Origin: Pterobdella sp. o SKG-2022 | Taxonomy: Eukaryota > Annelida > Clitellata > Hirudinida > Piscicolidae | NCBI GenBank assembly: GCA_964035795.1 | Contig: OZ038324.1 | Span: 2,538,025-2,602,024, forward strand | Direction: 5' to 3' | Length of the DNA: 64,000 nt | In this document: in pieces, positions 30,101 through 48,760 of the stretch | How positions within the stretch are numbered: the stretch's first letter is position 1 | Layout: each line of letters opens with the position of its first letter | Translations under genes and position numbers: made by a program | Notes under the pieces: model-generated | The model's database searches: none | Told to the model about the DNA's origin: nothing | Seen by the model: the letters and a program-made list of their open reading frames with translations, nothing else

Positions 30101-33014
30101 GCCCAAGATGGCCGACAGCAGTGGAGGGGCGTTAGTGGTGATCAGGGGTGATTACCTGGGTCGAGATGCCGATGACGTGCTTCACGTGTTCATCTGTGGA
30201 GTAGACATGGTTTCGAACCTCAAATATGTCTCATCCTCCAAACTCATTGTAACACTTCTACCTTGCACCCCTTGTTCAGGAAACGTTATCGTGGAGACGA
30301 AGTCAGGAGGTCTGGGCAGTTCCACTGTTGAGTTCTCATTCGTCGAGTCTAGCGCAGCAGGGTTTATTTTCGACGCTGCAAGTATGTGTTCCAACACATC
30401 CTCTTTTTCCTTCAACTCTAGAGACTCCTACCAGGAAAAACTGGTCGCTCCAAACCAAGAAAAGATTGGTGGTTTTAATCAGGATAAGATGAGTGGCTCA
30501 AATCAAGATAGAAGGTATAGTTCTAACCTCGAGAAACACACATGGAGTCCTTCTAAAGATGAGGAGGAGGAGGAAGGGAGGAGGTCTGTGATACAAGACC
30601 TTCCCATCATTGAAGAAGACTATGAGGACATCTCGAATATGTTTCCACTCACCTCAAACAAAACTCTACACGATCACTTCAATGAAGAACACGGAGACCG
30701 AACTTCCTTCACGAATAAATTAAATTTCTATGAAACTAACGTTAACAAGACTCCCAGAAATAGCAATTCATTCGATTACAATTGTACTGATGCTTATCAG
30801 AAAAAGAAAAACAATGATAATAAAATGTCTTTCATTATGATTAAAAGTTTAGCGAATGATAACGACAAAGAGATTAAGAAAAGTTCGGAGATAAATTCAA
30901 TATCTAAGCCCCGACACAAGTTATCGAGTGCTATTGATAATGACAAAGGTTGGATGGAGATTGAGAAGAAATTTTCCTGCACCGATGTTCCACACGTCAC
31001 TGGAGACAGGAAGTGCAACAGTGAATCAAGTATAACACCAAACCGTGGACACATAGCGCACAACAATGATGAGGACAAAGTCACAAGTTTCAAAAGTGAA
31101 CTTAAATTTAAAGCATCTCCTCCGCATGAAGTAGACAAGATATGCACGGATCACGTGTCAAGACAACAGCTGGCCAGCCAATCACATCATCAAATGTCAA
31201 CTCAACACGCATATCAACCGCAAACAACGCTGTCCCAACACATTCTATCCGAACAACTACATCAGCACACACAATTACAACATTCACTAGATCTGCAATC
31301 TCCTTCCAGACCACCTCCTCCTCGCATCAGACGCTACAGGCCTACTTCGGAACTGCATCTTAAAACTCCAGAAGACAGGGTTGACCAAAAACGTCGGATC
31401 ACAGCCTCCAACATAACACTAGATGAGAGCAGCCTGGCCCATGGAAAGAATAACTTTGAGAAGAAGGTTATAGAGATCCAGCCTCTGCATCGAGACCAGA
31501 GGGTGGAGATGGTGAATGCCCCTGACGTTCCACTTCGTACCAACCACATCCGGTCTCGCATTGAGGAATTATCCAGAGATCTTGACAACAATGATGCTTC
31601 TCCTCACAGATCTATGAATCACATCCCTCAAGCTTTTCCACATTTCCATTTAATTTCATCCAACTCCAAGTTCAATAATTTGAACCAAACCAACCACATT
31701 CAAACCCCAACCAACTCTCAGCAAAGAACAACGAACCCACCACAAATCACAAACAACCAACCGAACCATTCTCACACCAAGTCAACATCATCACTCCATT
31801 CCACTCAAGACCCAGTCTTCTCATCCACAGGATCTTTCAGAAAAAAGGTCCAGCCAAACAAGAAATTCATAAGAGCTTTGAGAGATGAAGATGATGTTGA
31901 TAATGGCAGAAGCAACACACCTCCATTTAAACCTCCAAGAATCAAAGATATTCTCAATTTTGACGATAGTGGCATGAAGGATAATAGCGATGAAGTCAAC
32001 AAGTTCTCCAATGATGAACACAGAACAACAGAATCAAATACAGCCATCATAACTGCCACCAACTTTACCAACCAACATGGTCTTTTCGAACTTGATCGTA
32101 TGTTTTTCATATTTTTTCATTTATTAATGATTTAAGAAAGTATCTCTCAAATATGAATTAAATCTCGATTATAAGAGACCATCGGAATGGCTTTAACTGT
32201 ATAAAGAATGATTACTAGGGAGAATTAACTTACGTAGCATATATAAACTTTTATATATTGTACTCTATTAAATTATATGAGTTTATTTATCAAAGTCTTC
32301 GAGTTATTGAACACTTAAAATCCACTTTTCATCAAAGTTTTTCATAATAGCAATAATAATAATAATAGGAATTGAAGTATTTAATTCTGGTACCTAATTT
32401 ATTTTGTTCAGTTTGATTGCAACCACTCAATTTATGATAATATATATGCTTGCATATTATTGCTAGCGTGTTATTATTTAAGGTTTAAAAGAGGAATTAG
32501 ATATGAAAGACACTAAACTGAGTCAACTGAAAGAAGAAAATAAAGGTAGTGCTTTTATTATGAAAATAAAGAAATTATAAAACCTTGAAATAGAAAAAAT
32601 AAAAATATAATTGTTGAATTAAAAATATTGTTTAAACAAAGATAACAGAACCAGTAAGAACAATGGTAATAATAACAAATACCGTACTAATGAAAAAATA
32701 TTAAAACGAACATGGCAAACAATTAAACCACTAAAACTAACAAAAACAACAATAACAACACCAACAAGAACTGCCCAACATAAAGGATGACAACTATACT
32801 AACAAAAAAAAATCAATATGGATAACACCAACTACACCCACAAAACAACAACACCTACAACCACCATCAACAATTCCAACACAACGCGTAACACCACACA
32901 GCTCTGGAAGAGGAAAGGAATCTCTTGCGCAGGTATATAGAGGTGCTTATCTCAAGGGCCTTGTGTGTCTGTCCAGAGATACTTAGCAAGGAAGACAAGC
33001 TGTGTCTTAAGTGA
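27122..33014 (+). CDS. Rab11-FIP-like protein with C2, IPT/TIG and FIP-RBD regions, 7 exons
   Basis: Likely a Rab11 effector in recycling-endosome traffic. Exons: 27122-27149, 27259-27291, 27444-27561, 29489-29585, 29733-32097, 32483-32545, 32902-33014; 2817 nt, 938 aa. Residues 1-125 form a C2 domain (PPFQVYLIVYSAKGLKSKSG, LFDDPSFNKQFVF, LGQVVVPLKDL, KGELLFDAW). Residues about 206-297 read as an IPT/TIG domain (VNGLSPK, GALVVIRGDYLG, ICGVDM, GNVIVETKSGGLGSSTVEF). A long disordered region rich in Ser, Asn, His and Gln follows. The last 58 residues are coiled coil and then a Rab11-binding motif, RRYIEVLISRALCVCPEIL. Class I FIPs have C2 and RBD; I know of no IPT domain in them. The C2 and RBD calls are firm, the IPT call fairly so. 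Exon 4 is preceded by a 46-bp tandem duplication. Confidence 0.8.
27562..29410. other. Long intron of the Rab11-FIP-like gene
   Basis: Nearly 1.9 kb of AT-rich intron. Apart from a fold-back unit at 27689 and short AAT or ATT runs (28140-28170, 28770-28800), no exon or mobile element was recognised. Confidence 0.6.
27689..27748 (+). repeat. Fold-back repeat family, short unit
   Basis: CACTTGATAATGTAAGCTAG and CCTTACGTCATTTAATAAAT, then TACTTTGTTTTTGTTG. The unit lacks the AAAAGCTTCG core but keeps both flanks. It lies in the third intron of the Rab11-FIP-like gene. Confidence 0.55.
29411..29502 (+). repeat. 46-bp tandem duplication spanning a 3' splice site
   Basis: 29411-29456 and 29457-29502 differ at only a few positions. 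Each copy contains a pyrimidine-rich tract, TTTAACAG and the first bases of exon 4 (GTGAA.GACATA). The second copy provides the acceptor used in the gene model (exon from 29489). In the first copy, CACAG...CATAAG followed by GTAAAA could act as an 18-nt microexon. Confidence 0.85.
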
Positions 33015-33249
33015 TGGGAGACAGAGTGGTGAGAGTGTGCTGTATGGTGTGGATGATGGTGTGTATTGGTAATAAGGGAAGTTGGTTGCAGTTTGAGAAG
33101 ATGTAAAAAAAATTGTGAGAGGGTTGATAATTTAATGACGTGAGGATGTAGTCACGCCGTAAATAAAGGTAAGAGAAGTGAGAGTTGTTTGCTGATGTTG
33201 TTGTAGTTATAGAGGCGGTATTAAGGAGATTGTGATTGTCTATCACGTG

Positions 33250-35189
33250 AGGTCTGTGATGATGAGGACGTAGTAATTAAAAGGAAGATAATTCAAGAAC
33301 AGATCATTTTAAGATGGTTTTGTGTGTACAATATTGAATATAAATAGCTTCATGAATATATAATAGGTTTATTTAAAGAAATGAGATTAACTTTTCGCCG
33401 AATTTCGCTATCTTTCTAAAGCAATTTTCACATTCTACTTGAAAATTTTTAAAAATGGTTTTTATCAAACTGCAAATAATTTAATTCAATTTTTAAAAAG
33501 TTTTAATATTATATTGAATATTTTTAATTTTTTTCACAAATATTTATTTTTTAATTAATTCTTAAAATAGAAAAATACTACAAGGTTTTAAATTTTTATG
33601 ATTGTTTATTAATGTTGTTAGTTTAAAAAAATTTACTGTTTTGATTATTCATCATTATTGAATTATTATTAATCTTATTATCTTTTTATCAATAATTCAA
33701 GTCTGCCATCCAATTATATCTGGCAGTCATCCATGATTCACCATTTTATTTAATGATTAATTTATTTGGAATAATTTTTTGTTTTATTTAAAATTAACAT
33801 ATATATTTGTTTTTTAATTCAAAGTAATACCTCGGAAAATAGATGAAAAATAATATAATTAATCATAATAATAACACTACATTCAAAACGTCTTTTATGA
33901 TTAGCTATTAGTTTTTCTATTGCTACCTCTGTATTAGTTATTTGATATTAATATATCATTAACAATCTATATTCATGATATAATTATTGCATATTTTCAA
34001 GAAATCAATATTTAAAGTGTTTTTGATGATATTTTTATATCTTCCCGATCTATTCATAATATTTCATCATTAATGAGTATTAACGATATTTCTCTTTGAA
34101 TCCAACACATTTTTTTACCCCCAGCATCCTAGTCGTAGGTGGGTGCTCTACACATCTTTGTCCCCACCGCAATATTACTTAATTTGAATTTCAATCACTT
34201 ATACATTTTTTATCAGTCATTTTGAATATACAAATTCTTCCATAGTATTAAAGAGGCCTTATTTTCTAGTGGCTTATGCACTTCAATTGATTTTGGAAGC
34301 CGCCTTAGTCACCGCTTGCAGTTAATTTATGCATTATATTCTGTTCAATCACCTTGAAATATGACTTTTAACCATTCTCTTGATTATACTTCATAGCGAG
34401 AAGTTTGTAGACTTCAAAGTCACAATCTTCAAGATAATTACTACTTTTTCTCTCAACTTCAGTTTCTGTATAATTGAAAATTATTTTCTTGAATGATTTT
34501 AAATGCTTCAAATCTGAATGTATCTACATCAAGGCATACATATCGACTATAATATCAATTGATTCATTCCTCTATTTATGATTTTCAACAATTTTTTTTT
34601 ACTATCCAATTCATTATTTTCCAACATAATTCACTTTTATAAAAAAATGTTATTTAAAAACCTTAGTTTTTGTTTTGACTATTGTTTGCCTCAAAAAGTT
34701 GGTGTGCTGATGTGTGTGTGGTCATTTTTAAAGTTGTATTGATTGAATGTGGCATTCTGTTAATCGCCTTGAAACCGTGATTTTTGAACGAAAATAAAGC
34801 AACAGTTTTCCTGTGATATTTACAAAACTAATATTAATAAAATAATTTCTAATAACTTAAATGTTATAAATGATAGTTTAAAAATAAATATTTAAACAGA
34901 TGCACTAGCGATATCAAAACGGAGACAACTATAGAATAGATGAAAACTGAGTAAAACACGAAGAATCGTATAGGATTCCCGCCCATTATAGCCTCGCTTA
35001 GCTAATATGTCTAGAGGAAGCCTTAGAGTATTTACAACTTTCAGTCGTTAAAACCTTAAAGTTTATTAATAAGTATGATAAAGAATATGGAGCAAGAGAA
35101 AGAACAATGTGATAGATGATAATAAAAATAATAATAAGTAATAATGATAAAATTAAAAATATAATAATAAAGGGAACTTGATAAAAACA
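33250..35189. other. Intergenic stretch, no gene seen
   Basis: About 1.9 kb of AT-rich DNA between the Rab11-FIP-like stop and the zinc-finger gene stop; the two genes converge. No exon, RNA gene or coding relic was recognised. Confidence 0.6.
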
Positions 35190-38100
35190 TCATACTCCTA
35201 GCAAATCGTTCGTGTTTACTATTTCGTGTTGTGTCCGAGCAATTAGGTTTGTATTATTTGTATTGTTATTACTATTGTTATTGTTATTATTCATATTTAT
35301 GTTATTATTGTTGTTATTCAAATTATTATTATTTTTATTATTAATAGTGTCATCAGCAGGATTTAATAAACTATTATTAAGCTGAAGATCATTATTGACA
35401 CCAGATGGCAAGGTAATAATTCTGGGCATTTCTGAATGGAGTTTTATCGAGTTGCTTATATAGTTTCCACTGATGAGACTGTTTGTGGGCACGTTATGTA
35501 CACTGCGGATATGAGCTAAAAGATTGTGTTTATATGTGAAGTCAACAGAACATATGGGGCAATCAAAGTCCTTTTTGAGATGATGTTTGGTTGCTAAATG
35601 AGCTCGTAAGTCCCTCAAAACTCGAAATTCCTTGCTGCAAATGTCACAGTTGTATCGGCCATTGCTGCTCTTGATGTAGAATGAATTGTGTGTAGATGCT
35701 TTTGGGGAGGATTGTCTAGGTAGCTCATCTGAAAAGTTTCGATGTTGTCTGCTTTTGATCTTGTTGGGGCGCATGGGTGCATTAATAGCGTCTAATGATT
35801 GGTCGAAGGTTGCAGTAGAAATATCTGATTTCATGATTTGTTGATTTGTGTTGACTAAGTTGTCATCTGCTGTTGAACGAGAACTTAAAAAAGATGGAGT
35901 TATGAAATCCATGTAGTTCTGGTATTGATGTTGTTGAGAAGCTAGATCTTTTAAAAACTGAAAAAAATTGATTAGTATTTAAGAAATAGAATGATTGAAA
36001 TATTATCCTCATAACAATGATATAACTAAACAAATTTTCGGCCTGTATAGCTCAGCTTCGTTTCTATAGTGCACCACCTTGAAGTGGTAGGACGGCTTGT
36101 GTATCCTAGTGACTCCCAAGGCCATATGAGCTTTGGCGTCTAGAAGGTTCAACCATGCTCAGAAAGTTTGAGGCGTAGGGTTCAGACAAAACGATGCACT
36201 CTGGTTGGGGGTTGCGCTGTAGGTTAACTACCCGCACATGGAAAACAAAGTTACAGAAACCAACAACAACTGTAGCCAAAAGTCCTCTGTTTCAGGAAAA
36301 GCTGATATTCCTTTAAGGAAATCTATGACGCATTGCAGCCAAACCCATCAAGGAGCTACAGGGCTAAAGACCCATCCTCATCCGAAAACACTTTTAAATA
36401 AAAATGCTAGATTGCTTTCACATAAATCTGTTTTACTCGAAACATGAAACGTGAAAGCACTTCGGGAGACAGAAAGATGTGCACAAGCAGCTAGAGAGAT
36501 GCAGAAATACAACCTCACACTTTTGGGCACGTGCGATGTACGTTGGAATGGTCATGGAAAGATTAAATTGCAGACAGGATAGACGTTGCTTTATTCAGGC
36601 AAAACGATAAACGCCATGAAACTGGTGTAGGACTCCTATTGTCCAAAAAAGCGGCCGAAAGTTTGTTGGAATGGGATCCTGTGTCAGACCGCATCCTCAC
36701 AGCAGAAGGTATCTATTGTTATGTGTTATGCACCAACCACACATCAGAAAAAAAAGATAAGACAGCTTCTACGCTCAACTCCAATCAGTTCTAGATAAGG
36801 TCCCGAACCGAGACATGCTCATTCTAATGGGGGACATAAATGCGAAGGTTGAAGAAGACAACACTGATAAAGAGCGCGAGATGGGAAAACACGGACTTGG
36901 AAAAATGAACGAAAATGGGGAGATTCTAGCTGACTTCTGCTCTACCAATAGTCTCGTTATTGGAGGTACAATCTTTCTGCACCGGCGATGCCACAAATCC
37001 ACTTGGGTTTCTCCTGACAAACAAACCGAAAATCAAATTGATCACGTCATTAAAGACAACGCTATAGAAGTTCATTTCAAGATGTTAAAGTGAGACGCGA
37101 CGCCAACATCGGGTCAGACCACCATCTCATCGTCACAAAGATCAAGATGCGGCTATCCATGAGAATGGCTCAGTCAAACCCAAGAAAAAAGTTCAATGTC
37201 AAAAAACTGAAACAAAAAGACACAAAGCAAATGTTTCAGATTTCACTACACAACCGCTTCGAGGTATCACAGTCAAACGAAGCAGAAACAGTTGAGCAGA
37301 GATGGTCAACATAGAAAGAAGCAGTTGAAGGAGCATGTGAATACATCTTGGGACGAAATCCTTTAAGAAGAAAAACGTGGATCAGTGACGAAACATGGAA
37401 GAAAATGGAGAAGCGAAGACAGGCCAAACAAGAGCTGAACCAGGCAAAGACTCGCCAACAGAAACAGCGAGCAACTCCCAGACATTTGACTCTCTCAAAA
37501 GCAGTCAAAAAAGTTACGAGCAGACAAACGAACGTACTTCAAAACTTTTGCTGATGAAGCGGCTAGCAAGGGCAACCTCAAGACTTTGTATGCCACCACC
37601 TTAGTGGACGACACTGTAATCCAAACAGATCTGGAAAAACAAAAAAGGGAGACTGCTTAAAACTGCGGAAGACCCTTAGCGAGGTAAAAGGAGCATTTTC
37701 AAGAAGTTCTTAAACGACCAGCACCAGAGCAAAGACTTCAACTGAATTTGGGAAATCCACTCGACATCAACACTGGGGAGATCACCAAGAAAAAAATTCA
37801 CCAAGCCCTCAGTAGTTTTAAAAACGAAAAGGCTGCTGGCACAGACAACATCCCAACAGAAGCGTTGAAAAAAGGACGAACGGGCATCATTCACCATTTG
37901 CATAAATTGCTCAACAGAGAAGATGCCAGCAGAGTGGAGCAATGGACTATTAGTAAAACTTCCCAAACACGGTGAATTTTCTCAGTGTGGTAAATGGAGA
38001 AGAATTATCTTGCTGTCTATCCCCAGCAAAGTCTTAAAAAAACCATTTTGGAGCGAATGAAAGATGTCATCGACAATGTGCCGAAAATGAACATACTGGC

Positions 38101-40302
38101 TTCAGAAAAGAACGTTCTTGTGCCGACCAGATTGCGGCCCTCAGAATCATAGTGGAACAATTCATCGAATGGCCGTCACCCCTCTACACGTGCTTCATTG
38201 ATTTGAGAAGGCATTTGATAGTGTTGACAGAGAATCAATCTGGAACATACTTCTCCATTATGGTGTCTCAATAAAGCCCTTTATGAAGGGTTCTCATGTC
38301 AAGTCCTCCATGCCAGAAAAATTCCTTGAAATCTCTTTCGGAGTTAATCAGGGCTGCCTACTGTCTCCATTTTTGTTTTTTTTTGTGTTAGACTGGGTGA
38401 CAAAGAGGCCTAAGGGAATTCCAGAAAAGGCATCCAGTGATCCCTCACGTCGAAGCTAGAAGACCTTGCGTTCGCTGACGACTTGACTCTATTGTCTGCA
38501 AGACAAGCAGGAAAAAGTAACCATCTTGAAATTACAGCACAAAAGGTTGGTCTTAAAATTAGCCATGGAAAGATCAAGTTACTGCGCATTAATAACCAAC
38601 AGGAAGGTCCAGTTACCGTCTCCAGAAAACCAGTAACAGACGTCAACGACTTCGTTTACCCAGGTAGCAAGATCAGCTAAGCGAGAGGTACAGATGAAAA
38701 CATCAAAGCTAAGATGGAAAAACCTCGACAAGCATTTACCATGTTAAGACCTGTAAGAAGAACCAACAGCATCGCCACCAAAACTAAACTTAGAATCTTC
38801 AACTCCAACGTGAAGTCTGTGCTGCTTTATGGGTAAGAAACTTGGAAAGCAATCAACACCAACATGGCAAAAATGGAAACCTTCGTCAATGACTGCCTTC
38901 GACAGATCTTCCATTTGAGATGTTTCGAAAGAGTGCTGAACGCCGAGCTATGGACATTTACAAGCCAACAACCAATGAACGTCCAAGTCAAAAGGCAAAA
39001 ATGGCGATGAGTCAGCCACCCCCTACGTAAAGAGCCTGGAAATATCACAAAACAGACGCTCGAATAGAACCCGCAAGAGAGGAGAAGAAGGGGACGTCCG
39101 AACCAGACCTGGAAAAGAAGTCTTAACTGCGAGCTGCGGAACTGGCTTAGCATGGGAAGAAACCAAAACGTGCGCCAAAAACAGAGGGGGTTGGAAGAAA
39201 GTTGTTGAGACCCTATGCCATCTTAGAAACCCAAAGGAATGATAATAATAGCTCAGAGGTAGAGCATTAGACTAATTAACTAAAGATACTATGTTCGCTC
39301 CCACCTGGGTCAACAATTAGCACCTGTTACACAGTGTGTTTTCACTACTTTAAATTTTTAGCAAACGCTTTGATCTATGAGAAAAAATGCTTTATAAATA
39401 CAGCATTAAATTAAAAAAAGTTTTGAATGTTTTTCAATGCATAGCTTCTTGCTTTAAATCAAATCCAATGATCTCTTTGTAAATTGAAAAACTGTGCATT
39501 AATAAGCCTTCAAACCCTTGTGTTTAGTTAAATCATATCTTGGAAACATTCTTTAACACTAAAAAAAATTTGAGAATATATCTCATAAGAAATTTATTTG
39601 GTCAATAGGTTAACCCCAAAAGGGAATTTAAAAAAACTTGAAATAGTTAATGAATTTATACTGAATGAGAGTTGAAACTATAATAACATTTTGATCAGGT
39701 TTAGAGAAAATGGTGTCACATGAGGGAATAGCATTACAGTTATTGTGTGTATTTGAAAAGATTTTATCTGTCAAAGGCTGTTCATTTTCTTCCATTGGTT
39801 CAATTTTAAATTGTAGATTTTTAATTAAAGTATTTTCTGAAGATTTGTTTGTATTTTGTGGAATTTCATGTTGAATTTCTTTTTGGTTTTCTTTATTTTT
39901 GTCATCATTTTCTTTATTGCTTACTTCACAAACCGTTTTTTTGCTGAAGTTTCTTTCTTTTGCAGTTTCTATGTAGAAGTTTTTTTCATTGCAATTTTTT
40001 TCATCTTCAACTTCACTTACCAAATTTTTTCTTGAACAATTTTCATTGAAAGTTTCATAATTGTCATCAATTATATAGTTTGGCTGTTTATTAGGTTGAG
40101 TTTCGCAACAGTAGTCGTCTGATCTTGAATCTTTCCTTACTGTTTCATTAATACTAATGAGTAGAACTTCGTTTTTATCAACTGTTATTCCTATCAAAGC
40201 TTCCAAGCATAAGTTATCTTTGAAATTCAAACCATTCTTACACAACAAAACCACTGTCTCTTTCAATAAAGATTTAACTCTTTCTTTTTCTTCAATTAAC
40301 AT
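35190..40302 (-). CDS. C2H2 zinc-finger protein, two exons
   Basis: A putative nuclear DNA-binding protein. Exon 1 is 40302-39688 and exon 2 is 35957-35190; they join in frame for 1383 nt, 460 aa. The start ATG at 40302 opens a compact conserved-looking N-terminus (KERVKSLLKETVVLLCKNGL, LCLEALIGITVDKNEVLLI), then an acidic and Asn/Glu-rich linker. Exon 2 holds two adjacent C2H2 fingers, CDICSKEFRVLRDLRAHLATKH and CPICSVDFTYKHNLLAHIRSVH (each C-x2-C-x12-H-x4-H). A poly-Asn region encoded by AAC/AAT runs follows. With two fingers, target specificity would be limited. The 3.7-kb intron contains a SINE split by a LINE. The name is not recognised, and joining the two exons rests on phase and context only. 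Confidence 0.65.
36039..39412 (+). mobile_element. tRNA-derived SINE split by a LINE insertion
   Basis: The SINE head CGGCCTGTATAGCTCAG (36039-36055) stops at a LINE 5' end. The rest of the SINE, AGGTAGAGCATTAGACTAAT and then the body GCACCTGTTACACAGTGTG, resumes at 39257 and ends near 39412 with ATGCTTTATAAATACAGC. ATAGCTCAG is present on both sides (36047-36055 and 39248-39256), as expected of a target-site duplication. The SINE therefore predates the LINE. Confidence 0.85.
36056..39247 (+). mobile_element. RTE-type LINE, nearly full length, inactivated
   Basis: About 3.2 kb. The 5' UTR has GTAGGTTAACTACCCGCACA. Next come APE endonuclease pieces (CDVRWNGHG near 36532, ILMGDINAKVEED at about 36818, GSDHHLIVTKIKM at about 37105), a linker (RRKTWISDETWKKMEKRRQA), and RT blocks (KAAGTDNIPTEALKK near 37831, a FADD-type active site near 38473). 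The C-terminus reads VLLYG.ETW then WISHPL-like and RPNQTW pieces. Stops and frameshifts break it into at least six frames. The tail is GATAATAAT, a short repeat as in RTE elements. Similarity to the BovB/CFDP2-type endonuclease supports RTE; the clade is tentative. Confidence 0.8.
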
Positions 40303-40656
40303 GATCAAACAACTACAAAACAAAACGAAAAATGCAGTTATTGCTTTTAGAAATCAGCAACATTCATATATAAAACTGGATTTTAAATAAAGAGTTTATA
40401 AAAAAAAATTAATGGTTTTTTGAAAACTTATAAAAATATTTTTTCCATAAGTTTAAAAAATTTATTCAATTTGTTCAAAAAATAAATATTGAATAATTTA
40501 GAGTCTTTGGTTTACTATGCTTTTTTTATGATTCTCAATTCGGTGTGCTGCCATTTTAGGCTTGATTTTTTGCACTCTTTTCTACCTTCGATCAATAGAA
40601 TAAGTAACGTTAAAGAAGTTTAATAACTTAAATCATAAAATTTATATTTTATACAA

Positions 40657-46627
<5,971 letters not shown>

Positions 46628-46639
46628 TATGATGATGTG

Positions 46640-46706
46640 TGTATGCATGTGTTTGCTTGTGTGTGCGTGTGTGTGTGTGTGAGTGTGTGTTTGTGTGTGT
46701 GTGTGG
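46640..46706 (+). repeat. (GT)n repeat in the PP1 3' UTR
   Basis: Imperfect GTGTGTGT with interruptions begins about 15 bases after the PP1 stop codon. Confidence 0.8.
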
Positions 46707-47999
46707 CTGAGGTGATATGCTAGTATGCTGGCTGCTAGGGTGTGTGTTTAAGCTGGAGAGAAAAGGAGCAGGTGGTAATGAATGAATTCAAAACTAATGA
46801 GAAAGTCTCAGCAATGAAAGCAGTATGTGTTGACTGATGATATATCATAACAAATAGCCTACAAATCATTAGTTGCTATATGTCTTGGGTTGTGTCAAGA
46901 TTCATAGTAGAAAGAACTTCTGTATCATTCAATTATAACAAAATGATTTTTTTGGTTTTGATATTTTAATAAGAATATTTTTAATACTACTGGTTAACAT
47001 ACTTTAGATAGCAAGCAATCTTAAAGTGTGAAAGTTCAGCAATTTTGACTGATGCCTCAGTTACTGGTTTTAGACACCATTCAAATTCCATTATTTTCTA
47101 TTAATATGTCAAATTTTCATTTATTTTTATGTTTCATCAATATATGTTTTCTATTATTTCAATCGTTTGAAACGAGCTTTTACAGTGAATAAATAGATCG
47201 ATGAAGAGTCAGAGTTTTTGTGTGAAGTCTGGTATTTGAGGTATTTGGAAGTTAGGATTCGTCAATTGAGGTTTTAAATAACCTACATAATCAAACGAAA
47301 TTTTTGTTTGCATCAATTACGATTACTTTAGACCAAAGTTATAATTTAACTTGCAAAACGAAACATTTTAATTGAAATTGAACGATATTAGTCCTTTTAA
47401 ATTGCACCAGCCAAGTACCGCAGATCTTTTGATACAAATCTTTTAATACATAGTAAATAATCATTTTTCATTTAGCTTTGAGGTTAACAACAAAGCTCCA
47501 AATGAAACTTAGAAAACTACATTAATGGCATTCATTATACCACTTTGGAGACAAATACTAGAAACAACGTGTTTACACACATTATGCGAGTTGAAATACA
47601 TATCTAATTTCTATCAGCTGGTTTTGAAAGTAGGTTAAAAAAAATCACCTTACTAAGATAAATACTGCACACAGTAATTAAGTGCTCTTCGAATTGAGCA
47701 GTCTTGCAGTCAGTAATGTGCTCAACTGATCACTAAGATCATGAAGTGGATGGTTTCGATTAAATAGACTTGGAAGCTTTTCTCAACTCTTCTATAAACT
47801 CAGAAAATCGTTAAAACATGAAAAAATATAGGTTTCCATAAAACCCCAGATTAAGTCGTGGCAATGCATCCGGAGATGTTTGGAAGAACATATGTAAAAA
47901 TTATTTCCACCTATATTGCGGATCAAAAAAATACATCAGTTGAAATTATAAAAGATGCTTGAGGGAAAACTATTTAAACTAAATAAGAGTTTAAGACTG
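46707..47999. other. PP1 3' flank and intergenic DNA, no gene seen
   Basis: AT-rich sequence. A weak tRNA-like stretch (TGCTCAACTGATCACTAAG then GGTTTCGATTAAA, about 47720-47765) may be a very old SINE, but it cannot be confirmed. Confidence 0.5.
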
Positions 48000-48760
48000 T
48001 TAAAAATAATCTTTTTTCGTGCTCTTCAGAACCTTTCAAAACACTTGTATCTGCCTTAATATTGAGTCGTATTGATTATGGAAACATTTTACTAATAGGT
48101 ATTATCCAAGTATCAAAGCCAGAAAACCCAGTCCATAATGACATGACACCAAATTAATATCAGAAACTAGAAAGTTTTATCACATAACTCCTGTTTCAAA
48201 AGATCTACACTGGCTTAAACTTGAAGAAAGATTTTAATACAAGATGATAATAAAAGTGCATAAATGTCTCAAAATGGAAAGCCTTTCTTATCTTTCATCG
48301 AAATTATCAACTGTGTTTTCATTGTCTGAAAGAAAAAAACTCAGATCATCGAACACAATGGACATAGCAAGAATGAGGGCTAACAACATTTTGGGGAACA
48401 GAAGATTTAAAGTTGCTGCACCAATTCTTTGGAGCAATTTACAAAATCACTTCAAATCCATAACCTCCACAACAACTTTTTTCAAGTGCTTAAAAACCAC
48501 AAACATCTCAAAAAACCACAGTGCCAGCAAGAATCATTTTTCACCCTTCTGCTCAACACCAAAATCTGCTTTTATCAATTTTTACCCATTCATTCAGACC
48601 AGCAGACAAAAGCTAAACAATAATCTTCTCGATTCACCAGCCCAGCTATGCCATCTCCAAACTCTTCGACACGTTAATGCTATTGAATGCTGGCAAGACC
48701 ATTTATCACGGACCTGCGGAGCATGCTCTTGACTTCTTCTAAGACTCTGGTTGGTGGTAG
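48000..48760 (+). mobile_element. CR1/L2-type LINE 3' relic
   Basis: The plus strand reads SRIDYGNILL, HITPVSKDLHWLKLEERF, YKMIIKVHKCLKMESLSYLS and NRRFKVAAPILWSNL...FFKCLKT. These are the C-terminal end-of-ORF2 blocks of CR1/L2 elements (LxxLHWLPVxxRIxYK; AAPxLWNSLP; FKxxLKT). Only the last third of ORF2 remains, with stops and a frameshift. The open frame 48244-48732 is part of this relic, not a host gene. Confidence 0.75.

Noticed and set aside
30797..32110. Antisense ORFs opposite the large Rab11-FIP-like exon
   Set aside because: They are shadows of a well-supported sense exon, with no signal, motif or splice context.
47690..47770. tRNA-like SINE head
   Set aside because: Only a weak GGTTTCGATTAAA box and no recognisable body; too degraded to support.
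48244..48732. Host gene of 162 aa
   Set aside because: The peptide matches the C-terminal blocks of CR1/L2 ORF2, and upstream bases give earlier ORF2 blocks with stops.
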